A stretch of DNA of 10,194 nucleotides from JAVBLK01 sp031553565. GTDB taxonomy: Bacteria; Bacillota; Clostridia; Christensenellales; DUVY01. This document shows positions 1 through 6,301 of this stretch, one piece after another; positions within the stretch are counted from its first letter, which is position 1; the number at the start of each line of letters is the position of its first letter. The notes under the pieces were generated by a model that saw only the letters and a program-made list of their open reading frames with translations, ran no database searches and had not been told where the DNA came from. The translations under genes were made by a program, and so were the position numbers. The stretch spans positions 1 to 10,194 of the forward strand of contig JAVBLK010000016.1 of NCBI GenBank assembly GCA_031553565.1. The letters run 5' to 3'.

Positions 1-163
1 TCTTTGAATGTGGCGTGTCTTTTTGGCTAAAAACCGCCGGACCCGCTTGGCAATATCCCGATATTGTCTGCGCGTGTCCGTCAATTTTTATCTCAAAAAT
101 CCACAGCCAAATTCAAAGGTATTTGTTCATTGTTTCCTTAAACCGGCTTAGGAATTTACTCGG

Positions 164-203
164 TATAATACGGAATATAAACTGCCCGGCTTTAAATTAA
201 GGA
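164..203 (+). promoter_or_regulatory. Possible -10 box and ribosome binding site of the recombinase gene
   Basis: A perfect TATAAT lies at 164-169, about 42 bases before the TTG start at 212. No recognisable -35 hexamer sits 16-18 bases upstream (141-146 reads AACCGG) and there is no extended -10 TG, so the promoter call is weak. The box is part of the imperfect palindrome CGGTATAATACGG (161-174 region). AAGGA at 199-203 is a good Shine-Dalgarno sequence, 8 bases before the TTG, and is the main reason for choosing that start. Confidence 0.35.
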
Positions 204-211
204 TTTGGATT

Positions 212-1273
212 TTGGGAAACGATTATTACGCCGAACGCGATTATGTCAATATGAAGCGGCTTGAAGAGGTCCTTTGCGGCCTCCCGGCTTTTTGCGCGGA
301 TTTTTTCCTGGGCATCAAGCCGCAGACGACCGTATTGACGCGCCTGAACTATGCTTACGATCTACGGATATTCTTTCGCTTTCTCTATGAAAGCGTACGT
401 GAATTTAAGGGCGTCGATATGACGCAGCTTGTGCCCTCTGACCTTGACGAAGTCACGACAGCGCACATTGACAGATTCCTGGACTATCTGACGCGGTACT
501 CCGCGGACGGCAAAACCTATAATTGCGACGAGCGCGCAAAGGCGCGGAAATTATCGACCGTACGCGCGCTCTTCAAGTATCTTTTCAACCGCGACAAAAT
601 AAAAGCCAATACCGCCGCCAAAATTGCCGTACCCAAGATCCGCGACAAGGATATCGTGCGGCTGGAGGTCGACGAGGTCGTCAGGCTTTTGAACGAGGCT
701 GAAAACGCCGGCGGCCTGACAAAGGCGCAGCAGGCGTTCCATAAGCGTACCAAACAGCGCGACGTCGCGATTTTAACGCTGCTGCTGGGTACGGGCATCC
801 GCGTCAGCGAGTGTGTCGGGCTGGATCTGAACGACCTCGATTTCAATATAAACGGCTTTCGGATAACGCGCAAGGGCGGCAATAAAGTCATCCTGTACTT
901 TTCGGACGAGGTTGCGGGCAGTTTGAAGGAATATCTTTCGATCCGCACAGCCGACGGCTATGCGCCTAAAACCGAAGCCGCGCTGTTTCTTTCACTTCAA
1001 GGCACGCGGATGTCGGTGCGCGCCGTCCAGCTGCTGGTTAAAAAATACAGCGGACAGGTCACGCCGCTGAAAAATATCACGCCGCACAAGCTGCGCAGTA
1101 CATACGGTACGGCCCTGTACCGCGAAACGCAGGATATTTATGTGGTTGCCGACGTCCTTGGCCATAAGGATGTCAATACGACCAAGAAGCATTACGCCGC
1201 CTTAAGCGACGATATAAGGCGGAACGCGGCAAATAAGGTGCGCTTGCGCGACGATACGGACGGCAAAAAATGA
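212..1273 (+). CDS. XerS-like tyrosine recombinase
   Basis: Site-specific DNA recombinase of the tyrosine (phage integrase) family, 353 residues. An N-terminal core-binding, SAM-like domain covers roughly residues 25-125 and the catalytic domain roughly 150-340. All catalytic residues are visible: Arg197 in GTGIRVSE, Lys221 in TRKGGNK, His292 and Arg295 in TPHKLRS, His318 in VLGHKD and the nucleophile Tyr328 in KKHYAAL. The length and the stretch from the KQRDVAI segment to TRKGGNK resemble streptococcal XerS (about 356 residues, sole recombinase at difSL) more than the roughly 300-residue XerC/XerD, so a role in chromosome dimer resolution is inferred. An integrase of a lost or neighbouring element is the alternative. 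The TTG start is favoured by AAGGA 8 bases upstream; the next in-frame ATG (251) has no such site. It is co-oriented with lexA, but lexA has its own promoter. Confidence 0.9.
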   Translation: MGNDYYAERDYVNMKRLEEVLCGLPAFCADFFLGIKPQTTVLTRLNYAYDLRIFFRFLYESVREFKGVDMTQLVPSDLDEVTTAHIDRFLDYLTRYSADGKTYNCDERAKARKLSTVRALFKYLFNRDKIKANTAAKIAVPKIRDKDIVRLEVDEVVRLLNEAENAGGLTKAQQAFHKRTKQRDVAILTLLLGTGIRVSECVGLDLNDLDFNINGFRITRKGGNKVILYFSDEVAGSLKEYLSIRTADGYAPKTEAALFLSLQGTRMSVRAVQLLVKKYSGQVTPLKNITPHKLRSTYGTALYRETQDIYVVADVLGHKDVNTTKKHYAALSDDIRRNAANKVRLRDDTDGKK

Positions 1274-1386
1274 TTACTTCTATGTATCCGTCCTTCGTAA
1301 CCGTCCTTCCTGCAATACTTCCTTGACAGCGGCAGCTTATATAAACGCATTTTTTACATCCCTCCAAAACAAACGTATATTTAGTG

Positions 1387-1398
1387 GAACTTTTGTTT
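1387..1398 (+). promoter_or_regulatory. LexA operator (SOS box) before lexA
   Basis: GAACTTTTGTTT matches the Gram-positive LexA box core GAAC-N4-GTTC at 7 of 8 defined bases; only the last base differs. It overlaps the first two bases of the -35 hexamer of the lexA promoter (1397-1402), so bound LexA would block RNA polymerase. Negative autoregulation of lexA is the well-known arrangement in this family. Occupancy itself is inferred. Confidence 0.7.
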
Positions 1399-1426
1399 GA
1401 CAAACGCTTATTTGCTGTGTTATTAT
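1397..1426 (+). promoter_or_regulatory. lexA promoter, consensus -35 with extended -10
   Basis: The perfect -35 hexamer TTGACA (1397-1402) is followed by an 18-base spacer and -10 TATTAT (1421-1426). TG at 1418-1419 gives an extended -10 (TGTTATTAT). Transcription should begin near 1433, leaving a leader of about 90 bases before the lexA ATG. The LexA box at 1387-1398 touches the -35. The -35 also lies in the inverted repeat GTTTG-A-CAAAC (1395-1405). Confidence 0.75.
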
Positions 1427-1521
1427 GTTTGCAACAGGTAAAACAGGCTTTTTAAGCGATTAGGCCTGCGATTGCTTTTTTCCGAAACCAATGAATGTAA
1501 AATAACGCGAGGTATAAAAAA

Positions 1522-2169
1522 ATGAATGACGACAATTTCCCGTCTATCTCCGGCAACAAAATGACTATGGAAGATAAGCTGAATTCCACGCTGCTGTTTA
1601 TCAAGGATTTTCAGAAAAGGAACGGCTACGCCCCTTCCGTCCGCGAGGTTTGTCAGGCGCTGAACATCAACTCGACCGCCACCGCCTTTGATTACATTAA
1701 CAAACTGGTCGATATGGGCCTTTTAAAGAAATCGGATAAAAAGAACCGCGCACTGGGCGTTGTGCTGAAATATCCGCAATTCCAAAAGGAAATGACCGAG
1801 ATACCGCTCCTGGGCAAAATTACTGCCGGAATGCCGATCAGCGCGGTCGAAAATCTGGAGGACGTCTTTGCCCTGCCCGTCGATATGTTCCCAAAGGGCC
1901 AGCTGTTTATGCTCAATGTTCAGGGCGACAGCATGATAAAGGCGGGTATCTTTGACGGTGACAGGATAATCGTACGGCAGCAGTCCACCTGTGAAAACGG
2001 CGAAATAGTCGCGGCTATGGTTGACGGCGAGGCGACAGTAAAACGCTTTTATAAGGAAGAATCCCAAAACCGTATCAGATTACAGCCGGAAAACGACTCG
2101 ATGAGCCCGATCTACTGCGAAAATGCCGAGATTTTGGGGCTGGTCGTGGGCCTGATCAGGAAAATATAG
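1522..2169 (+). CDS. lexA: LexA repressor, SOS regulator with self-cleavage peptidase
   Basis: Transcriptional repressor of the SOS DNA-damage regulon, 215 residues. The N-terminal winged helix-turn-helix domain (about 16-80) has the family segment NGYAPSVREVCQAL. The C-terminal S24 peptidase domain (about 95-215) has the self-cleavage site Ala102-Gly103 in KITAGMP, catalytic Ser137 in QGDSMIKAG and Lys174 in ATVKRF. RecA-stimulated self-cleavage at Ala-Gly is established for the family. Start: GAGG at 1509-1512 lies 9 bases before the ATG at 1522. Homologues usually begin near internal Met16, so this protein carries an extra 15 or so residues unless Met14 or Met16 is used, but no ribosome binding site precedes those codons. 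Its promoter and LexA box imply autoregulation. It converges with the mutS/mutL operon. Confidence 0.96.
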   Translation: MNDDNFPSISGNKMTMEDKLNSTLLFIKDFQKRNGYAPSVREVCQALNINSTATAFDYINKLVDMGLLKKSDKKNRALGVVLKYPQFQKEMTEIPLLGKITAGMPISAVENLEDVFALPVDMFPKGQLFMLNVQGDSMIKAGIFDGDRIIVRQQSTCENGEIVAAMVDGEATVKRFYKEESQNRIRLQPENDSMSPIYCENAEILGLVVGLIRKI

Positions 2170-2215
2170 CGAGGCGCGCCAGACTCTTTAAAATGCGGCG
2201 GCACTTTGCGGGCAG

Positions 2216-2248
2216 AAAAAGCGCGTATACCGATCGTTGGGAACGCGC
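2216..2248 (-). terminator. Rho-independent terminator of the miaB-to-ynbB operon
   Basis: Read on the - strand, GCGCGT (2248-2243) pairs with ACGCGC (2226-2221), with a further GG/CC pairing possible inside the loop, and is followed by TTTTT (2220-2216). It lies about 80 bases past the stop codon of the ynbB-like gene. The U tract is short, and on the + strand the hairpin is not followed by T residues, so it should act mainly on the - strand operon. I found no clear terminator for lexA. Confidence 0.6.
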
Positions 2249-2328
2249 CTGTATAAAACATAATACGCGGCGCCAAAACTCTGTCGAATAAATCAGCGGT
2301 CAGCGGTTACTTGAACTGAGCCTAGGCT

Positions 2329-3558
2329 TTAACCGTGGCTGCCCCTGCCTTCTAAAAAGCCTGCAATCGCAATTTTTACATGCTCGTATGTCAGGCCGCC
2401 CTGAAGGTAAGCGACATACGGCTCTCTTATCGGCGCGTCGCAGGAAAGTTCTATCGACGCGCCCTGTACAAATGCGCCGGCAGCCATAATTACCTGATCG
2501 TCATAGCCCGGCATCGCCCACGGCACCGGCGTTACAAAGCTGTCCACCGGAGATGCCGCCTGTATCTTTTCGCAAAACTCGACAAGGTCTTTTTTATTGC
2601 CGAACTTTACCGCGCGGATTATATCCCGCGGTATTTTTTTTACGTCCGGCGAGGTCGTAAAGCCCATGATCTCCATACAAAGCCCCGCCAAAACAGAGCC
2701 CTTTAACGCCTGCGCAGTCGTATGCGGCGCCATAAACAGCCCTTGGAAAAACGCGCGGTAGCCCGCGGCGTAGCTGCCGATCTCCCCGCCCATTCCGGGC
2801 ACCGTCAGCCTGTTCTCGATAAGCCTGATATATTCGGCTTTCCCCGCGGCGTAACCGCCGCAGGGCGCGATGCCGCCGCCGGGATTTTTTATCAGCGAGC
2901 CCATCATTATATCGGCGCCGCATTCGGCCGGCTCTTCCCTGCCGGTAAATTCGCCGTAACAGTTATCGACCGCTATACACGCGTCGGGCAAAAGCGGCCT
3001 AATAAAATTTACAGCGGCGCGTATATCGTCCGTTGACAACGCCTGCCGCAATTCATAGCCGCAGGAGCGTTGGATATATATCATCTTTATGCCGGGAGTT
3101 TTTTTGATTGCGCGCCCTATCGCGGTAAAATCAATTTTACCCGCCTTAAGGCTTACTTCGCGGAATTTGATGCCGAAATCATGCAGGCTGCCGTTGCCCG
3201 CGCCCTTTATCGCGCCGCTTAAAGTATCATACGGCTTTCCGGTGATCGACAAAACTGTGCCGCCGGGACGCAGGATACCGGACAGCGCAAGATAGATGGC
3301 GTGAGTTCCCGACGCGATGAGCGGCGAAACAACGGCCGACTCGCTGCCAAACGCCGCCGCGAAAACCGCGTTCAGCGCGGCGCGGCCCGCGTCGTCATAG
3401 CCGTAGCCCGTGCTCTGGTAAAAGTGCCGCGCCTCTATACGGCACTTTTTAAACGCGTCCAGCACTTTTTTCTGGTTGAACAGCGCGATATCGTCTATTT
3501 CCTTGAAAATCCTTGCCGCGCGCTTTTCCGCAGCCGCTATAATATCGTTTGTATGCAT
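2329..3558 (-). CDS. YnbB-type PLP-dependent enzyme (methionine gamma-lyase family, 'aluminium resistance')
   Basis: Cytoplasmic fold-type I pyridoxal-phosphate enzyme, 409 residues, of the family annotated as methionine gamma-lyase family or aluminium resistance protein (Bacillus subtilis YnbB). SGTHAI (83-88) fits the cofactor phosphate site, Asp198 in AVDNCYGEF fits the residue contacting the pyridine nitrogen, and Lys224 in GSLIKNPGG is the expected Schiff-base lysine. A C-S lyase acting on a sulfur amino acid is suggested by the family, but the substrate is not established and cannot be read here. The ATG lies 8 bases after AGGA (3570-3567), which is inside the end of miaA, and the two genes overlap by 22 bases, so translation is probably coupled. 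It is the last gene of the operon; in B. subtilis ynbB also lies near miaA, hfq and hflX. No hfq is present between the two here. Confidence 0.88.
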   Translation of the reverse strand: MHTNDIIAAAEKRAARIFKEIDDIALFNQKKVLDAFKKCRIEARHFYQSTGYGYDDAGRAALNAVFAAAFGSESAVVSPLIASGTHAIYLALSGILRPGGTVLSITGKPYDTLSGAIKGAGNGSLHDFGIKFREVSLKAGKIDFTAIGRAIKKTPGIKMIYIQRSCGYELRQALSTDDIRAAVNFIRPLLPDACIAVDNCYGEFTGREEPAECGADIMMGSLIKNPGGGIAPCGGYAAGKAEYIRLIENRLTVPGMGGEIGSYAAGYRAFFQGLFMAPHTTAQALKGSVLAGLCMEIMGFTTSPDVKKIPRDIIRAVKFGNKKDLVEFCEKIQAASPVDSFVTPVPWAMPGYDDQVIMAAGAFVQGASIELSCDAPIREPYVAYLQGGLTYEHVKIAIAGFLEGRGSHG

Positions 3559-4469
3559 TTTTCTATTCCTATTTCCGTAACCGGTAAAAATATCGCGTCG
3601 CGGAAGCCTCTGAAAAAGGTCATCTGCCGCTTGGCGTAATTTCTGGTATTCTTTTTAATAAGCGCAGCCGTCCCGTCAAGCGTCAGCTCGCCGGCAATAT
3701 GCCTGATCGATTCGGCGTAGCCTATCGCCTTCATCGAATTCATATCCGCAGTGCAGCCGTTTTTAAGCAGCGACCGCGTCTCCTCGATAAGCCCGGCATT
3801 TATCATTTCATCCACGCGCCGGTCGATGTTTTTATAAAGCGCAGCCCGGTCGGGGTTTAAGACATACAGCTTATATCGGTATCTTTTGGCCGTGTTTTCG
3901 GCGTCGGCTTTTATAAGCCGGGATTTTGTGCTGCCGCTGACCGCCGCTATTTCCAGCGCCCTTATAACGCGCTTTACGTCGTTTACATGCAATGCCTCAG
4001 CGGTTTCGGGGTCGGTTTCCTTCAAGATAGCGTAAAGGCGTTCCTTGCCCCCGGTTTCCAAAACCTTGATAAAACTGTCGCGCACTGCGCCGTCCGCTGC
4101 GCCGGTCCCGCCCAGCGATTGCGAGTATAGCAGCGCGCGTATATAGAGCCCGGTGCCGCCCGTAACATAAGCCTTGCGGCCCCTTTCCATAATACTCTTT
4201 ATCGCCGCGTCCGCGCCGTCGCGGTAAAGGCTGACGGTGAAATTTTCACGCGGGCCGCACACATCTATCATATGGTGCGGGACTTTGGCGCGGTCGGAAA
4301 GCGTCGGCTTGGCCGTCCCGATATCCATGCCGCGGTAAATCTGCATCGAGTCGCAGCCGACGATCTCGCCGCCCGTTTTTATCGCGGCGGCCATTGCGGC
4401 GTAAGATTTTCCGCTGCAAGTCGGCCCGGTGATTATACATAGCGTATCTATATCTTTCTTTTGAACCAT
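3537..4469 (-). CDS. miaA: tRNA dimethylallyltransferase MiaA
   Basis: Transfers a dimethylallyl group from dimethylallyl diphosphate to N6 of A37 in tRNAs reading UNN codons, giving i6A37, the substrate of MiaB, which is encoded in the same operon. The protein has 310 residues, the usual length. Motifs: P-loop GPTCSGKS (15-22; the family usually has GPTASGKT), DSMQIYRGMDIGTAKP (40-55) for tRNA recognition, PHHMIDV (64-70), VTGGTGLYI (102-110) and the C-terminal YAKRQMTFFRG (278-288). The start codon lies inside mutL, a 22-base overlap. Upstream there is only a weak purine stretch (AGAGA), so translational coupling to mutL is likely. Confidence 0.97.
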   Translation of the reverse strand: MVQKKDIDTLCIITGPTCSGKSYAAMAAAIKTGGEIVGCDSMQIYRGMDIGTAKPTLSDRAKVPHHMIDVCGPRENFTVSLYRDGADAAIKSIMERGRKAYVTGGTGLYIRALLYSQSLGGTGAADGAVRDSFIKVLETGGKERLYAILKETDPETAEALHVNDVKRVIRALEIAAVSGSTKSRLIKADAENTAKRYRYKLYVLNPDRAALYKNIDRRVDEMINAGLIEETRSLLKNGCTADMNSMKAIGYAESIRHIAGELTLDGTAALIKKNTRNYAKRQMTFFRGFRDAIFLPVTEIGIEKCIQTIL

Positions 4470-6301
4470 TTCTCTATTTCGGTCTTTTCAAGTTTAATTA
4501 TTATCGGACGGCCGTGCGGGCATCTTAATTCGACGCCGCCGCCGTCAATAAGGGCAGCCAGATATTCCATTTCAGATTTGTCCAGCCTGTCGCCGGCCTT
4601 AACTGCGGCCTTGCACGCGGCCTGCGCCAGCTTATCCTTTAACAGATCGCTGTCTTTGACCTTAAAAAAGGCGGTGTCGGACAAGAGATTATTGACAAAC
4701 TTCGGCAGGTCTATATCGCAAAGCGCGGCAGGGACAGACAAAATCCTGTATGAATCCGGACCGAACCGCTCTATTTCAAAGCCGATACCGGAAAACAGCG
4801 CGGCGTTATCGGCTATTACGGACGTTTCGGCTGGATTGACGCGGAAAACGTACGGCATCAGCATTTCCTGTTTTGCGCTGCGCCTGTTCTGTGCCGCTGC
4901 AATCAGCTTGTCATAAAGTATCCTCTCGTGCGCGGCGTGCTGGTCGATCAGAAAAATACTGTCGCCGCGCTCTAATAAGATATATGTATCGAACGCAACG
5001 CCGATCAGCCTTGAATCTAAGGGCGCGACGGTTTTGCCGATGCCGGCGTACTGATCATCCGCAGCTTCTATGCCGTGATCTTCGGCGGCTCCGCCGGACG
5101 GCGCGGCCTTAGCCGCCGCCGGTTCCTGCGCACTGTAAATCGCCTTTAATATAGGCGTGCTTTCCATAAGGATGCCGGGCTTAGCCGCGAAAAAACTATA
5201 CGGCCCGGCGCTTTCAGCCCCGCCGCCCCTTTTGGCAAAATCAGTACCGCTGCCGCCGTATCTTTCCGGCGTATTGTACGGCTTTTCCTGTAAGCCGACC
5301 GAAACAATGCTTTTATCGGCGTCGATCGCGCAGTTTACCGCCTTTTTTACGGCGTTATTGATATGATAAACGTCGGCGAAACGCACCTCGGTCTTTCCCG
5401 GATGCACGTTGACGTCCACAAGGCTCTTATCGATATCGATATAAAGAACATAAAACGGATATTGGTGCTTCATAAGATACGACGCAAAAATATCCGTCAC
5501 GGCCTTCGATATTTGATAGTTTATAACGTATCTGCCGTTTACGCATAATGTCTGCCATGTTCTGTTCGCCTTAAAATATCCCGGCTTTCCCACAAAGCCC
5601 GAAACCTTAAAATCTGCGCCTTCGTATTGGATCGCGATGCTGTTTTCCGCCGCCTCGCCGCCGTAAACTGAAAACATCGCCTGATGCTTGCCGCCGCCGG
5701 CCGAATGATATATCTTTTCGCCGTCCGAGCAATATTTAATGGAAACTTCCGGGTTGGAAAGGATCAGCCGGGAGACGATATCCGTTATCGCGCCGCCCTC
5801 GGCCCGCGCCGATTTCAGGAATTTCGCCCTTGCCGGGACATTGTAAAACAGCTCTTCAACGGTAAAGTATGTGCCCTCCGGGCTGCCGCTTTCCTCTAAG
5901 TACTCTATAAAACCGCCTTTTATAGATATCTTTGTGCCTAGTTCATCTGTTTTGGGGCGCGTTACCATAGTTACGCGCGATATTGCGGCGATGCTCGCCA
6001 GCGCCTCGCCGCGGAAGCCAAGGCTGCTTAACCTGAACAGGTCGTCGGCAGAATCTATTTTGCTGGTCGCGTGCGGCATAAACGCCGTTTTTACGTATCC
6101 TGCCGCGATACCGCAGCCGTTGTCCGATACGATTATCTTCTTAAGTCCGCCCCCATAGATCTCGACCGAGATATTTTTCGCGCCCGCGTCGATACTGTTT
6201 TCAATAAGCTCCTTTACGATTGACGCAGGCCGCTCGACGACCTCTCCCGCCGCGATCTTGTTGTAAACATCGGGAGAAAGCAGCTTGATCTTATTGTCCA
6301 T
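4448..6301 (-). CDS. mutL: DNA mismatch repair protein MutL with endonuclease domain
   Basis: MutL couples mismatch recognition by MutS to strand incision and excision. 617 residues. The N-terminal GHKL ATPase has KELIENSIDAG (Glu31, Asn35), DNGCG (60-64) and GFRGEAL (95-101). A transducer region follows to about 330, then an Ala/Gly/Pro-rich linker (about 340-425) and the C-terminal dimerisation/endonuclease domain. The metal-binding motif DQHA-x2-E-x4-E appears as DQHAAHERILYD (453-464), with Asp at the final acidic position. C563 in AACKAAVK and CPHGRP (594-599) complete the metal site. QEMLMP (478-483) matches the beta-clamp-binding motif known from B. subtilis MutL (QEMIVP). The start directly follows the mutS stop; a strong GGAGG (6314-6310), encoded by the last mutS codons, lies 8 bases upstream. 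Confidence 0.97.
   Translation of the reverse strand: MDNKIKLLSPDVYNKIAAGEVVERPASIVKELIENSIDAGAKNISVEIYGGGLKKIIVSDNGCGIAAGYVKTAFMPHATSKIDSADDLFRLSSLGFRGEALASIAAISRVTMVTRPKTDELGTKISIKGGFIEYLEESGSPEGTYFTVEELFYNVPARAKFLKSARAEGGAITDIVSRLILSNPEVSIKYCSDGEKIYHSAGGGKHQAMFSVYGGEAAENSIAIQYEGADFKVSGFVGKPGYFKANRTWQTLCVNGRYVINYQISKAVTDIFASYLMKHQYPFYVLYIDIDKSLVDVNVHPGKTEVRFADVYHINNAVKKAVNCAIDADKSIVSVGLQEKPYNTPERYGGSGTDFAKRGGGAESAGPYSFFAAKPGILMESTPILKAIYSAQEPAAAKAAPSGGAAEDHGIEAADDQYAGIGKTVAPLDSRLIGVAFDTYILLERGDSIFLIDQHAAHERILYDKLIAAAQNRRSAKQEMLMPYVFRVNPAETSVIADNAALFSGIGFEIERFGPDSYRILSVPAALCDIDLPKFVNNLLSDTAFFKVKDSDLLKDKLAQAACKAAVKAGDRLDKSEMEYLAALIDGGGVELRCPHGRPIIIKLEKTEIEKWFKRKI

Noticed and set aside
161..174. 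CGGTATAATACGG as a dif-like recombination site, also sharing GGTATAATAC with the right arm of the 103-base element
   Set aside because: Too short for two 11-base Xer arms with a spacer, and the shared 10-mer is centred on a -10-like TATAAT, so coincidence is likely.
15..200. 61-codon + strand frame (GTG start) before the recombinase
   Set aside because: No ribosome binding site, unusual codon choice compared with neighbours, no recognisable protein feature, and it covers the putative promoter of the recombinase.
517..948. 143-codon - strand frame inside the recombinase gene
   Set aside because: Antisense to conserved recombinase coding sequence; Ser/Arg-rich product with no domain, typical of a shadow frame.
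1173..1403. 76-codon - strand frame with TTG start between lexA and the recombinase
   Set aside because: No ribosome binding site at the TTG, and its start codon lies within the -35 element. The ATG at 1350 in another frame is the better, though still weak, candidate.
2173..2180. GGCGCGCC palindrome after lexA
   Set aside because: Short loop-free palindrome with no T tract; nothing more than a GC-rich octamer.
2304..2335. Hairpin CGGTTA/TAACCG with palindrome AGCCTAGGCT at the end of the ynbB-like gene
   Set aside because: Not followed by a T tract on either strand; the GC-rich hairpin at 2221-2248 with TTTTT is the better terminator.
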